Positions 11,042 through 23,099 are shown, numbered from the stretch's first letter. The stretch: 64,000 nucleotides of DNA from Ischnura elegans (GCF_921293095.1 NC_060247.1:55029111-55093110); one strand, 5' to 3'. The notes: generated by a model from the letters alone, not told the origin. Numbers and translations are program-made.

Positions 11042-14000
11042 GTGAGACCTAAATTATTGATAATGTAATTTTAAATCACAAACATCTACATACGTAATAA
11101 TATTGTTACTACTGTGGAATACAGATTGTGTTAGAAAATTTTTCCAATGCTTCTCTAATTTTCTATTATGCTTGACATATCTCTCTCTTAGATATTAGTT
11201 GTGAGAGTCCTGTTTAAAATATTTATTTCTGGGTAGTAACTTGGGTATCTATGCATGCCTCTTATGTAACTCCATACATATTGACTATATTCAACATATA
11301 ATAATAGAAATTCAAACCTATTATTTCAGGCTGTCAGTATGGAATGGATTATGATAGAACTTGGTACAGAAATACAGCTCCCTCAGATGCCAATTGGGTT
11401 TGTGATAAAGAACTTTATGTTACAAATTCTTTTGCTTTTGGAAGAGTTGGTGATGTATTAGGGACACTAATCATGGGACAACTTGGAGATATGTAAGTTT
11501 GATTCAGTGTCAATTAGTTTTGTGGGACTTTTATCTCATTAAAAAGTTCAGGCAGATAAATTTATTTTATTTACTCATTTTCCAAATATGTTAAGGGATT
11601 ACTACTCATAAACAGACTCAATTGAATTAAGAGTGGATATATATTTAGATAAATAGTTTTAGATCATAAATTTCACATATCCCATGCATTGATCTAATTT
11701 TAGTTTGGGAATGATTTATTGACTGCATTCCTTATAAGTAATTTTAAATTCAATTATAGTACTTTTATTTACAGAGGCAGACAAATATCTATTCAGTTTC
11801 GATACCTCTGCTGAACTAATGCTCAACAATTGCCTACCAAATCAAATCTGCTCATTTAGGAGCCAAACAATATGAATGCGCTCAGCTGGCAGTAACCGGA
11901 GCATATGTATGCTCACCTCCAGAGCTTTGAGAATTGGAGGTGAGCGGTTATGCTCCGGCTACTGCCAGCTGAGCTCATTCATATTGCTGGGCTCCTAGGT
12001 GCAGGGGTGCAGCTAGGAATTAAGGAATAGAATAGATATTTATTATGCTCTGGGAAAAAACCCTTGGAGCAAAAAACACAATTTACAAAAATAATGGCTC
12101 ATCAAAGCAAAAAGTTCATGAAAAATGTCAAGTAAAGTTGTTTGATACGCACCTATAAAAAAGAAATAACACGTAACAAGGATTGAAATTTGACACCATA
12201 GGCAGACGGAATATAGTACATAATACATAATAATGATACATAATAGGCTGTATTTTCGTGGGAGTTTATTTTAGCTCTCCACTGAGTAAATCCATGTACA
12301 ATTTAATTTTAAAAGCATGGATGGAGCCCCTCTGTCTAAGATCCTCAGGGAGAGAATTCCAGAATTTTGATCCCGTTATCAGAAATGATTTCTGGTAGAT
12401 ATTAGTAGGTGGAGTAGGATAACATAAATAGTCATTTTTGCGAGATGACATATGGGTGGTTACTGATCTGTTCATAAAGATTTCCCGGAGATAATTAGGG
12501 ATTCTCTCTCTGAAAATCTTAAAAAGAAGAGCACCGAGTAGATATTTCCTTCGATTACAAAGATTTAGCCAACCAAGGCTGATTCTGTACTGTGGCTGGT
12601 GGGGGTTTAGGTGCAACTAACACAGGGGTGTGTGGGGGTATGGTATACCAACCAGGGTAATCGGTAGGTGCAAGATTAATAAATTGCGGAATTTTAAAGA
12701 TAAATGGTTCAAAATTATGAGCTTTCTGAGAGATATTTTATTCATCCTTACACCATTCTATTTGTAATATCATTCCAATTAAGTAAAATGGATTAATCTT
12801 AAAAATTTCTCTGAGCTCTGCGGGGGGGTTTAATCCCCCAAAACCTCCCCCTCGCTGCGCCACTGCCTAGGTGAGTGGATTTGATTCAGTGGGCAATCAT
12901 TGAGTGTTTGAGCAGTGGAGTAATCATTTTATTCCCAAATATGTTTTATCTATGGTAACTGAAAGATGTAAACTCATGATTTCTATTATTTTTTTTAGAT
13001 AATCACATTGGCATTTTTTCTATCCTTTAGAATTGGGCGAAAACCAGTTTTTCTCCTAAGCTTGGCAGTAGTTGTTATAGGAAGATCAGTAGCTGTTTTC
13101 TGCATTGAAATTTTTCCAGTATTTGCTCTTCTATCTTTATTGGCTAATTCATGTGCCAATGCCGTTTTCCAGTCACCTTTAGCTATTGGTGAGCATCATA
13201 TAGCTTGATTGAAGGCATTAAAAAAATTTACAAGTGATGACTAATTTATATTCAAATTTTAAGTATTAATAATACATTATAAAGTCAAATACATTTCACT
13301 GTAATATTTCATCATCAAACATAAATTTCATTTTGAATTTTCTTGAGTTTTGGTCCCTCTTTTGTATCTTGGATGCACACATACCATAACTCCTAAAATA
13401 AACTATTTTATGGAAGAAAGCTAAAGAAATTGGTAGACAGTAGGTAATTTCTGTCAAAACATTACCATCATTTTACTAGATTTTAAATTGATTTCTCTAG
13501 ACTAGGTATGCCATTTAAAAAATCCTTGAGCTCTATGTTAAGCTCCATGCAGTATAATTTGTATGTTAATTGAAAATCTGTCACAAAAATATTCTTCAAA
13601 TACAATAGAACTTCTGAGAACATTGAGATTTGAAACTTAAAATAGCATTCTATTTGCTTCTATTTTTCAATATTTGACTGCATTTTGTAAATTCTGAAAC
13701 TGGGGAAATTTATGGTCCACAAAGCATGATTGTTAATTTTTATTTGTACTAAAATCTTTGATTCATAAGACACAGTCTCACTCATGTCTGAAAATGATCA
13801 TATACTACAATCTGAGTCACTGATATCCACTTACACTGAAAAAACTACGCTTTGCATTTAAATTTTGCAACTAAGCACATCACCTCTCTGATATTAACTT
13901 GCCAATTAGATTTAGCAATAGCACATTATTGCAGCATATTCTATGTATTTTAGAATTAAAATTGTCATAGATCTTGAATTGCTTTACGTAGGAATCCAAC

Positions 14001-17000
14001 ATCAGTGATTGTTTATGCTTCTCCTTCACCAAATTCCAAAAATTAAGGCATGGAAGTGAGCAGTTCATCCCTACATGCTCGTATCAATGGAGTGCAGTAT
14101 ATAGGGTGGACACTAGGGATTTCTGTTTTGCCCTTCATTGCATGGATGTGTGGAGATTGGAGACTGTTAATCCTCCTTACAACGCTACCATCAGGATTGT
14201 TCTTACTACTGCACAGGTAAGAAATCAGTTTCAAACATACACATGTACCTACCTAACAACAAAACATCCATCTGGGATTTCTATGAATTTAGAGGGATAA
14301 AATAATAGAAAATATTCACATAGGCCAGGTTGAAAGTGGGGTGAGGCCCTCACTTACCAAACCAAAGGTCACGGGTATAAGTCCCAGCTGCCCAGGAACG
14401 AGCATTTGTGATAACACAGTTTGAATCCTTGAGTAGTCATGCTGGTGCATTGACTGCACTAGAGAGTACATTTTTGTAGCTCTTTCATCCATGATTGAAG
14501 CCATGTAGTATTCCTCAACCCTTCTCAAAATTGTGTTGGCAAATTCTGAATCATATTTCATCTATAGGAATCAATTTACGGCAATAAGGAGGGCACTTTG
14601 ACACCGAAGTAGCATTGGGACACAAGAGTGCGCAGACATGACGGCCATTGTTAGGCACCTGGAATATTTATTTCCCAGGTTTTCTTCCCTTCTAAATATT
14701 ATAACCATAACAAAATCTACTTGTCAATCAAGTTCCTTATGTTCCTAATGAACCTTCATGAGCAATGGCACACAGAGAAGGTCATTTAGTCTTAAATTGT
14801 GATGCAAAAATGCTGGAGTAAATAAAAATGAAAATTTATGTTTTTATTTAGTTTTTGATTGTATTATTGTGGAAATAAAGCTAAAAGTAATTTTTTGGTG
14901 GACATCGATTTTTGGTCCACCATGTTAGTTACCCACCATGCAATTGCTTTAGATATTTTCTGCATAGAGAATTTTCCAGGGATTTTGGGGAGGGGGGCAC
15001 CAGGGCACGTGGCTCCCCCCAGATGCTTTAAAAATGAGCAACATTTTTAATAAGGATATCATTACGTTTGTTTCATTTTGTGTGCAATGGAGACACAATC
15101 ATTCAATTTCACATAAATAACTTTCATATTAAATTAAAGATAATATTTATACAGTAATTGTTGTATGTATCTTGTTTTTAATTTAAAGAATTAGAAGATC
15201 ATTTGCCCGTCAGACCCTTGTGCCCCCCAGAAAAAAATCCTGGATCCGCACATGCTGGGTGATATGTTAAGTTAAATTCTAACCATAGTATGCACATAAG
15301 GTGGCTTGCCTGAAGGTTCTGCTTGTTCATCATATTTTAACTATATGATGAATGAAGTATCATAAGGTACCATGCAAGATCAGTCTTTATGAGCAAGATT
15401 TAAGAAAATAAATTCCAAATTTGCTTCAAGATATGAATCAGATACTTCTGTTCCTCAGCTGTTTATATTTAACACTACAAGCACCCAAGGGTGATGTTAG
15501 AGAGTTCACTATCCTTAAGAATTCCTGGAAGCCTAATTTTTATGTAAATTTGTCACTGCGCAGTAATTCACATTCTGATTTGCCAAACATCTATGAAAGT
15601 TAAGACAGATTAGCTTCATGTCCACAAGTGATATGAAAGTTCTGCTCAACTTTGTAACGAGCTTAACTCATTGCATACTGGGGTATTTAAATTCCTAGGA
15701 ACGCCGAGATTGGAAATACGTTCCTATTAGGGTGGAATGCCTTTGGTTTAAACATGGTTAAAAAGCTAATGTTTAGAATATAACTTTATCCGATTAAACG
15801 TTATGATGCATCAATTCATTATGAATAACGAACAACAACTGAAAACGTACTCACGAATAAGTATTGTACGCTTTAAAATTGTTTAGGTTGACACGCCTAA
15901 ATGACGAGAATCTTCGTTATCTGTCCGGAACGTTCGGGAAAAAATGACGAGAATTCTCGCCATCCGTACGCAACGTGTTAAGGACTCTTTTGGAGTGCCT
16001 TTGGACATGAAGAACCTAGTAGAGTGCAATATATGAAATAAACAGAAAGTTTATCCTAGGTCTATGGATTTTGAAAACATGTTTATCATGGTACATATGG
16101 TGGAAGATTCAAGAATATTTTTTGGAAGATTTTTTTCAATCTCATATGCATTGTTATTTTTACTCGGAAGGATTGTGCCAGAATCTCCTCGTTGGTTAGC
16201 GGCCAAGGATCGCCCAGAGGAAGCAAGAAAGGTTCTGAAAAGTATAGCAAAGGTAAATAAAAGAGAACTGCCAGCAGACTGTATGGAAAAATTGAGGCAT
16301 ATAGCAGAAGTATCTCGTAAACAAAAATGCTATGGCATGATCAGTCTCTTCTCAAGCAAACGTCTGGCAATACGCACCATGCTTCTAATGGTATGCTGGT
16401 GAGTAGATTCTAAATAAATTGCATGAAGGGAGCGAAAAAGAGCTTCATGTATTTTGTATGCCTTCCAATGCACGGAAAGCCAAATAAAAATTGTTGATAC
16501 TGACTGGGGTGCAGTCTGTGCTGCATATAATGGCAATATTAGGCTGATGGTCATGCACTTGGAATGCATTCAAAAGTACATAATATTAAAGATGATGTAA
16601 TTTCTCTACGGTAGAATTCCAATCCATATACATAGGTACAATTTGGCCTGTCTAAACAATGGATGGTGAGCTTTACTTATAAGTCCCTTGCCAAAATTCC
16701 TGTCCTGTCCCTTGCCAAAATTCCTGAATGCCTAATTGAAGTAATGTGCAAAATAATATGCTATATAGCAGCAAACACCATGCAATTAAGCTAATTTTGC
16801 GTGTATATTATGCAAGAAGATATTTTATTTCAGTTCAAATGAAAGAGTTTCCTGGTAGATTGTTAGCTCAGATGCTGAACATGTGATGGAGACCATTTGA
16901 GCTTTTGTAAAAATCCTAGCTGCCACATCACTGTTTTTCAGACTCTGAGTTATCAAGGAGAAAATGATGAGAGAATCACAGTTTTTGGAATAGCAGCAAA

Positions 17001-20000
17001 AGCAATTGTAGAAAAAATTTCATCATTTCACCCTCGCACGAGAGCATGAGAAATTTTTGATAATTCGTGAGGCAAACACTTAATGACAGAAATGTGTTTA
17101 TTATGCGATAAGTAGGTACATACCCCACACAAAAGAAAAGAGAGCCAAAAATATTGATTTATATTGATGACCCAAACTTCCATTGTACTTGAAACATTTG
17201 GTATTATAACACTATATAGCATAATTTGGTCACATATTTGAACTTTTTTCACCAGCTACTGTGTGGTTCCAGATCATAAAACAATCAAGTATGTACATTC
17301 GGTGCAGCTCAGAGAAAATTTTGACTTGTCTTCCAGAAAAAGCATGGTATTTATCCTCAAGACTATGACTATTAAAAAATGTTCAGAAATTTCAGGGGGC
17401 AATCAAGAATCAAGCAATAGTAAACAAGGGAGCTTTGAAGATACTACTGTCAAAACTATTTACCTATACAGGTCATTCTTGAATGATAATTGAGTAACAC
17501 GAAGCATACCCACAAAAATTTATAATTCCAATGAACAGGCATGTAGTCAGATATTTTCTACAGGGGAGCGTGGGTGGTATGCAGGTTGCCTATTCCGATT
17601 ACTGCCTGAACATATATCTTATGTCTCTATGTTTACTTTCAGGATTGTGACATCAGTGAGCTATGATGTGATCATAATAAATGTTAGCACACTGTCAGGA
17701 AATCCATATCTTAACTTCTTCTATCAGTCAGTTGTGGAATTGCCTGGCTATGTCCTAGGAATGTGGATTACTGAAAAATTAGGCCGCAGATGGATGCATG
17801 TGGCATTTCTATCTTTGAAAGCAATATTTTGCTTTTGTGTTATAACATTAATGTCATGTAAGTACAAATTGATTCAACTTATTTTTTTCATTTATTATTC
17901 GAGTTAATGAAGAGGACGAGGTGGCCATCCACTTCCAAAATGCGGGGAATGCAGTGTAAATGGAAGCTTCTGGAAAAAGCATAGGAAATATTTCCAAAGA
18001 AAATCTCACACAAAAATTCAAATGACAACAAAATAAATATTTCATTGGCACCAATTTATTTTTAATCATTATAATGTCTATTTGAATAAATAAAAGTGCC
18101 ACGATCTTTTATTCATTTAAACATGTCTAACTTCCACCAATTGAAGCCTGAATCTGTTGAACTTATTATAATGTCTGTATTTCATAAAGGCTTTGTCAGT
18201 AATGTTAAATTATTATGGTGACATTTACAAGGGTGGATGCAGGATTTTTTTTCTGGGGAGGTGGGGGTGCATAAGGGTCTGTTAGTCATAAGATCTTCTC
18301 ATATTTGAGATTAAAAACAATTGTTATTCTGGGTGATTTAAAACTTATTGAATAAAATGAAATGGGAAGGGAGCGTGATTTTTTTATTTAAGGAAACATG
18401 ATGTGTATAGATGTTGCTGCAGCTGAGAAGCCCCTAAAGCAGGAGCGTAATAAGAGGAGGGAGGGTGGGAAGGGGGACTACCCCATCTAATTCCAGGAAT
18501 AATGGGGAAAATAGTAATTACTAGGGTCACCATTTAATGCAAATTTTTATTACAATTACTCAAAAAACAAATGAAGTTAATTCAAGAATATCCATAAGCC
18601 AAATGTCTATAAGCATGTTCATTATTGAAGAAAGGTATTGTATACTACCAACATGGGGCAGAAAGTAGTTTATCACCCCCTGAAAACAACGATGTCCGCA
18701 CCTGACTTAAGAATACTAAACAGGTTCTGAGAGTAATAAAAGGTTTATTCTCCCATCATGACACCCATTTTTGGCCAAATCATATGCAAGCTCTCTGTTC
18801 CATATGAGTTACTTGGAAGTCAGATGTAAAGGCTTGGTTGGGGCGTGTAAAGAGTTTGGTTTGCTGGAAATAATTCAGAGTAACCGAGAAATCTAAGCAA
18901 AGACTTGGTCAAAGAAGGTAACTGCTAATTTGAAAAGAAAAATTATCTATATAAAGTGGAATATGATTGAAAATTACAAATAGTTATTCGTTAAGCCAGG
19001 AAAATTCAAGAATGAAATATTGAAGTACAAGTGGGGCACACTTTACGTCTTTAAATTTATCATTGACTGAAGACATACATGTATTAAAGCCATTTTTAGG
19101 TCTTCAGAATTTGATTTCCTTATCTATGTACATTCAATTCAAACCTTTTCACCAATAATCAAGCCACTTCAGCAGGACCTATGAACTTTTTAAAATTCTC
19201 GTCGTAAATGAGAATAAGTTAGGCTGAACATATCAGATAATTTTCAAAAATTTTATTTATGTTTCACCTCATTCGCAGATAAATCTGATATGTTTGAAAA
19301 CTCAAACTGCTTCAAATGTCTCATTTCAAGAATTGGAGATTGTCAAGAATGGATGATATATACTTAATATCAGCTTGTATCTCCGTTGGAATATTTCCTT
19401 TAATAATTGCAAATGTTTTCTCTATCTGCCACCAGATTATGAAGAGAACTGGTGGTCCATTGTTTTGGTAATGTTTGCAAAGCTCTGTGTCTCCTTGAAT
19501 TTTTACATAATATATCTTCAATCATTGGAAGTATATCCTACATGCTTGCGGCAAACAGGAACTTCTGCAGGACTCATTATGGCCAGCATATTTGGTGTCA
19601 TTGCTCCATTTATAGTTTACATGGTGAGTGAGAATCTCCAGCGTTAATTTCATCCCAACTACTCTTTGTCTTACTTACTCCAGCTTAGACATGTTTAGTT
19701 TTTTGTGAATTTCACCACGTGCTGAGGTGTTTCGACCTTGCATATTAACTCCATGCATTTCACTAAGTATTCTGCATCAAATATATATAATCCATTTCTC
19801 AGTTCAATAAATTATACATCAGATCCTTTCTGGTTCCTGAACACATTGAAACTGCATGTTCTCTTTGTCCCAATTTCAAATTGGTCATTTTTTTAATAGG
19901 GCACATAATTTATTCTTACATCAACCTTAATTTCAGGGAGTCACCATTGACAAACGCTATCCTTTTGCTACCATTGCTGGTTTGGGCATCATAGGGGCAG

Positions 20001-20194
20001 TAACTGCCTCTTTTCTGCCAGAGACACTAGATCAGCAACTACCTGAAACCCTGGAGGAGGCAAAAGCATTTGGGAAGGATCAGAAATATTGGAGCATTGT
20101 CACAAAGTTTGGGGAGTCGGCAGCCAAGACAAACGGCGTGGAGCTCGAGGAATTTCCATCCAAGAGGGAATCTAATCAGCATATAATTAGCTGA
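10908..20194 (+). CDS. SLC22-type organic cation/anion transporter, eight exons, 5' exon(s) not found
   Basis: This is a major-facilitator membrane transporter expected in the plasma membrane, moving organic ions. Exons 10908-11041, 11330-11492, 13031-13188, 14048-14216, 16171-16398, 17643-17857, 19436-19623 and 19937-20194 all have AG/GT borders and join in phase to 503 residues plus a stop. Seen in the joined protein: an extracellular loop with KCKMY and two N-X-T sequons (residues about 1-45), CQYGMDYDRTWY and NWVCD (46-80), GDIIGRKP after TM2 (about 97-104), VPESPRWL (210-217), a second GRR loop (EKLGRR, about 325), and FLPETLDQQLPETLEEA near the C-terminus (444-460). These are family landmarks in the right order. 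SLC22 proteins are usually about 550 residues with 12 TMs, so the missing part is the N-terminus with TM1, which must lie upstream of 10908. Substrate cannot be read from sequence. SV2 or another MFS family is less likely because of the PESPRWL and LPET pattern. Confidence 0.93.
11330..11492 (+). CDS. Transporter exon: loop end and TM2
   Basis: The acceptor is TTATTTCAG and the donor GTAAGT. It encodes CQYGMDYD, the conserved NWVCD, and TM2 up to GQLGD, the start of the MFS loop motif. It ends with two bases (AT) of a codon completed by the next exon 1.5 kb away. Confidence 0.92.
12002..12865. mobile_element. hAT-type non-autonomous element with LINE insert
   Basis: The termini are CAGGGGTGCAGCTAGG and, on the reverse strand, CAGTGGCGCAGCGAGG. 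An exact 8-bp duplication CCTAGGTG lies at 11994-12001 and 12866-12873. This is the hAT pattern. The body matches other copies here (20564, 23340, 50984) except for a LINE tail inserted at about 12025-12597. Confidence 0.85.
12025..12600 (-). pseudogene. 5'-truncated non-LTR retrotransposon (LINE) tail
   Basis: The minus-strand frame from about 12597 to 12266 encodes the C-terminal end of a reverse-transcriptase polyprotein. It has GWLNLCNRRKYLLGALLFKI and later SKFWNSLPEDLR before a stop. This layout is typical of Jockey/I-type LINE ORF2 ends. A short AATAAATA-rich 3' end follows. The frame's first residues derive from the host hAT element. Confidence 0.8.
13031..13188 (+). CDS. Transporter exon: TM3-TM4
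   Basis: Begins with the base completing the split Ile codon, then IGRKPVF, which completes the GxxxDxxGRK loop motif. The usual Arg after Asp is Ile here. Two hydrophobic segments follow. The donor is GTGAGC. It ends after the first base of a Gly codon. Confidence 0.9.
14048..14216 (+). CDS. Transporter exon: TM5-TM6
   Basis: The acceptor is ATTAAG after a pyrimidine-rich stretch and the donor GTAAGA. It encodes GMEVSSSSLHARINGVQYIG, then GWTLG, CGDWR and a hydrophobic run to LLLHR. This matches the SLC22 TM5-TM6 layout. The other two frames contain stops or lack similarity. Confidence 0.88.
14325..14560 (+). repeat. tRNA-derived SINE-like repeat in intron
   Basis: Bases 14335-14400 resemble a decayed tRNA head, with a B-box-like GGGTATAAGTCCC, followed by a unique body. 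It lies 110 bp after a transporter exon. Confidence 0.45.
14960..15256 (-). mobile_element. Partial hAT-like element (GCGGATCCAGGATTT family)
   Basis: On the minus strand it begins GTGCGGATCCAGGATTTT followed by a G-rich run and GGGTCTGACGGGC. The same beginning occurs on the + strand at 18228. The other end is G-rich and not cleanly defined. It lies in a transporter intron. Confidence 0.55.
15663..15981. mobile_element. TTAA-flanked miniature inverted-repeat element (piggyBac-like target)
   Basis: A 319-bp segment bounded by TTAA at both ends. The left end reads TTAACTCATTGCATAC and the right end, on the reverse strand, TTAACACGTTGCGTAC, so the termini are inverted repeats. It has no transposase. 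It sits in the transporter intron about 190 bp before the PESPRWL exon. TTAA duplication is the piggyBac hallmark; family assignment is inference. Confidence 0.7.
16171..16398 (+). CDS. Transporter exon: central cytoplasmic loop
   Basis: Carries VPESPRWLAAKDRPEEA, the SLC22 signature after TM6, then a charged loop rich in Lys and Arg and the start of TM7. The donor is GTGAGT. The frame runs open upstream to 16064, but the phase and the PESPRWL register place the acceptor at 16169-16170. Confidence 0.93.
17643..17857 (+). CDS. Transporter exon: TM7-TM9 region
   Basis: The acceptor is TTTCAG and the donor GTAAGT. It completes the Trp codon and encodes SYDVIIINVSTLSGNPYLN, then ELPGYVLG and EKLGRRW, the second-half equivalent of the GRK loop, then another hydrophobic helix. 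Confidence 0.92.
18228..18710 (+). mobile_element. hAT-like non-autonomous element in transporter intron
   Basis: It starts GGTGGATGCAGGATTTTT and ends, on the reverse strand, CAGGTGCGGACATCG followed by a G run. These are loosely inverted ends. The first 100 bp match the 15256-14960 copy. I saw no clear target duplication. Confidence 0.55.
19436..19623 (+). CDS. Transporter exon: TM9-TM11
   Basis: The acceptor is CCACCAG and the donor GTGAGT. It encodes ENWWSIV, a helix with GK-like FAKLCVS, then YLQSLEVYPTCLRQTGTSAG, the conserved (E)xYPTxxRxxG segment. It ends on a codon boundary. Confidence 0.92.
19937..20194 (+). CDS. Transporter last exon: TM12 and cytoplasmic tail
   Basis: The acceptor is AATTTCAG. 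It encodes the last helix, then FLPETLDQQLPETLEEA, and a hydrophilic tail of about 45 residues to TGA at 20192-20194. The LPET repeat is the standard SLC22 C-terminal landmark. Confidence 0.95.
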   Translation, partial: GVTIDKRYPFATIAGLGIIGAVTASFLPETLDQQLPETLEEAKAFGKDQKYWSIVTKFGESAAKTNGVELEEFPSKRESNQHIIS

Positions 20195-20563
20195 AATATG
20201 ATAACATGTAGATAATTCAGCACTTCATTGGGAAGCCAACTAGAAACTAATTTTTCTAAGACTATGGAATCAAGTGACCAAAAACAAATGTCTTGCTGCT
20301 GATCTTGGTCTGATCAGATATCACCACATTCTTTATTATCATTTCCAATCAGCCCTATTGATGCTAAGGAGATGAACTAACTTTATATAATATTTTATAT
20401 TTTTATAAGCTTTTATGTGATAATTATTTGGAGCATGTAACTATTCTTAATGAATACAACCTAATATGAAGTTTTAACTTTTTTAATTGTCTAATATCTA
20501 TTGCCCATTTCCACTTCTTTCAATACTTCTTTGTGTTACATTTTAAAAATAAATATGTAAGGA
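20195..20563 (+). other. Transporter 3' UTR with polyadenylation signal
   Basis: AT-rich DNA after the stop with AATAAA at 20548-20553. A hAT element begins at 20564, only 11 bases after the signal, so the cleavage region may now run into the transposon. Confidence 0.65.
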
Positions 20564-20889
20564 CAGGGGTGCAGCTAGGGATTAAGGCTTGGGGGGGTTT
20601 TAGGCACAACTAATACAGGGGAGTTAGGGATATGGAATACCCACCAGGGGAAGCTGGAGTTGCGAGGCCCTCCCCCAGAAAATTTTTAAGATAAATGGCT
20701 CAAAATGGGGAGTTTTACGGCCTCCCCTGCGAGTTCTGCGGCCCATCTGAGGGAAATTTTTATAATTCTTACATTATTCTATAAGTAATATTAATCCAAT
20801 TAAGTAATATGGATTAAACTTAAAAATTTCTCTGAGCTCTGGGGGGGGGGGGGTTTATCCCCCAAAATCCCCCCCTCGCTGTGCCAATG
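20564..20889 (+). mobile_element. hAT-type miniature element, intact ends
   Basis: A 326-bp element starting CAGGGGTGCAGCTAGG, ending CTCGCTGTGCCAATG, with the exact 8-bp duplication TGTAAGGA at 20556-20563 and 20890-20897. It contains long G runs near the right end. Same family as 12002, 23340 and 50984. Confidence 0.88.
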
Positions 20890-21694
20890 TGTAAGGATAC
20901 TTCTCCATAAAAAAATGGCTAACTTTGAAAATGAAGATAAGTAGGCATTTTAAAGTAAATTTTGAAGTCAATTTAACCATTAAAAGCAAATACCTGCAGT
21001 GAAAATGGGAGAGCTCTCTCCCGCAGCACAAATAAGTATTTTTATTCTAATTGCATACACAAAATGAAGAATTTTGTTGGGAGACTCGTTGGAATTTCAG
21101 ACATATTGCACCTTAGTTTTCAAATTATTTGGTACATACTAAGATATAACATATAAAGACCTGCCTGACATCTAGTAAAGCTTAATGAAAGTTAGACAGA
21201 AGAATGTGCATTTCACTTGTTCATTACTGATGCCATAATTGATTATATAGTGAAGCAAAAAAAACTGTTATATTCATAGCAAAAAGGTATTGGGTCATTA
21301 ATTTGCACGAGAATGATATTTTATGGATGAGACTAACGGAGAGTGGAGTGGGAGCAGGAATAGGTGTTGGGGTTTAACACACCAAAATTTTAGGGGAATC
21401 ATTCACAATCTACATCTATATACTACCCTGCAAGCTACCTAAAAAGGCATGTGGCCAGGGAAGTTAGAAGGCGTTCCAAATGAACTACATCCCTTGTGGA
21501 TAAAATAGTTCCTTTTACATAGTTTAAATAATTCTTTGGAGTATTCCTGGACCCTTTTCCCTTCTTGAGGTAATATAATATTTCTTTCCCTACCTCCTGG
21601 AGTAAATCATGTAATATTCTAGTATATGGGGACTATCCATGGTGATAACTTTACTGAGTACCCGAAATGCTCAAATATGCGATATTCCGCCAAT

Positions 21695-21800
21695 GAAAAA
21701 TAATTCGTCTTGACCATGATTTGAACCTGGATTCCCTGAAATCAAGGGATACAGGTTTGAATCCCAGTCAAGGCAAATAATTTTTCCTTTTTGGAATTTT
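21695..21800. repeat. tRNA-derived SINE pieces, head to head
   Basis: TTTGAACCTGGATTCC on the minus strand sense, and GGTTTGAATCCCAGTCAAGG with CAAATAATTTTTCC on the plus strand, lie within 60 bp. They look like two family-1 fragments in opposite orientation. Confidence 0.5.
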
Positions 21801-22112
21801 GCATAAATAATGTGTACCTAGACCAATCAAGGATTGTAACTTCAAGGCCAATGTAATGAAGGAGGGGATAATCTTCCTCCTGGCCAAGTGCCCTACTAAA
21901 CCCTCCCTCTGTGGAGGGCAGAGGTGGATTATGGTCAGACACACCCTCCCCCCTCCTCGACCATGTAATTCCTGGCTCATGGTTATTAGTAAGGTGCCAC
22001 ACAAATGCAAGTTTTTATTTCAACAGTTGAAATAATAATGCTTAAAAATAATACAAGAATATACAATAATAGATATAAATGGCACTATTCTAAGCAGCCA
22101 CATTATTACTGA

Positions 22113-22346
22113 CATAGGAAATGGATCCTCATGAGGTGTAGTTTTTGTTTCAGCTGCCAAATCTCAATACTTTGAGACGTTTGCGACGGAAAGTACAAGG
22201 AAAATGCCTACATTTATGCAACCCACAGTACAACAATACACCCTCGGTGCTCTTCGTCCGAGCAACGGAGTATAAGGGCTTTTAGTAATAGTAGAGTGTA
22301 AGGGCTGAAACAAAAACTACACCTCATGAGGATTCAATTCCTATCA
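22113..22346. mobile_element. Miniature inverted-repeat element with 40-bp arms
   Basis: Bases 22115-22154 and 22304-22343 are inverted copies, containing CCTCATGAGG and a T-rich stretch ending GTTTCAGC, around a core of about 150 bp. No ORF. The superfamily is unknown. Confidence 0.7.
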
Positions 22347-23099
22347 CCTTGAAAATTTTGAATGAGATCTGGTGGAGACACTGGAGGGACTATCTTTGTG
22401 AGTGGTATTACGCACCACCAAGGTGCTGGATTAAGCAGTAAACCACCTATACTTCACTAAAAAATGATGTGCTAATATGTCCCAGGGGTGGAGGAAGCTT
22501 CTAAACTATTGCACCTGTTTCTCTGAGATGGCGGTTCATTTGCAGAGTGATTAGATTCTGGGGCAGTTCATTAGGATTCATTATACTTGAAGAGAATCAC
22601 CTCATTCTCATGTTCAAGCCATAATTATTCGTGCGGTATATTATTATGCGTCCCTTTGACGGCATTATATTTTTTGGTCATTAGATTGCCAAAAGTTGAA
22701 ATTTCACTTTCATCCGTTGTCTTAAACGTTATTGTAAATTGAATTGTGTGGCTGTTAAACTATTAAATCATAACATGAATTTGCTATACATTTCTTGCTT
22801 TCCTTCACGGCATTACATATATATGAAGATTTAGTGAGACAGGTTGTCAAATCAAATATACTTTTAAGCATTGGCTATTTCACGTACAATTTTTTAAGTC
22901 TATACTGAAGTGCCTCAATATACCTAATGTGATATTCCTCCAGTACACCCGGGTAGGGCCGGATTTGCCCAAAGTTACACTATAGGCACCTCTCCATTGA
23001 GCGCCCCTCCTCACTTGAGCCCCCCAATTTTTATGATAAGGCATAGCCACTTGCATGAGGTGACAGAAGGCACCCCTTGGACTGCGACGCCCCTACCCA

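Larger units (their letters stand above)
11795..12925. mobile_element. Foldback (long-hairpin) element, split by the hAT insertion
   Basis: Bases 11857-11921 and 11935-11998 form a hairpin with about 64-bp arms and a 13-base loop. The inverted homology continues across the hAT insertion: DNA left of 11857 matches, inverted and weaker, 12874-12925. The original element was about 260 bp, nearly all palindrome. No coding capacity. Confidence 0.7.
11493..13030 (+). other. Intron holding a nested transposon stack
   Basis: Intron between the TM2 and TM3/4 exons. About 1.1 kb of it is inserted DNA: a foldback element split by a hAT element, itself split by a LINE tail (see separate entries). An AG at 12998 would put a stop directly after the join, so the TCCTTTAG acceptor at 13030 is preferred. 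Confidence 0.8.

Noticed and set aside
14106..14300. Open frame overlapping a transporter exon
   Set aside because: It is a different frame from the one that keeps SLC22 phase and helix pattern (GWTLG, CGDWR).
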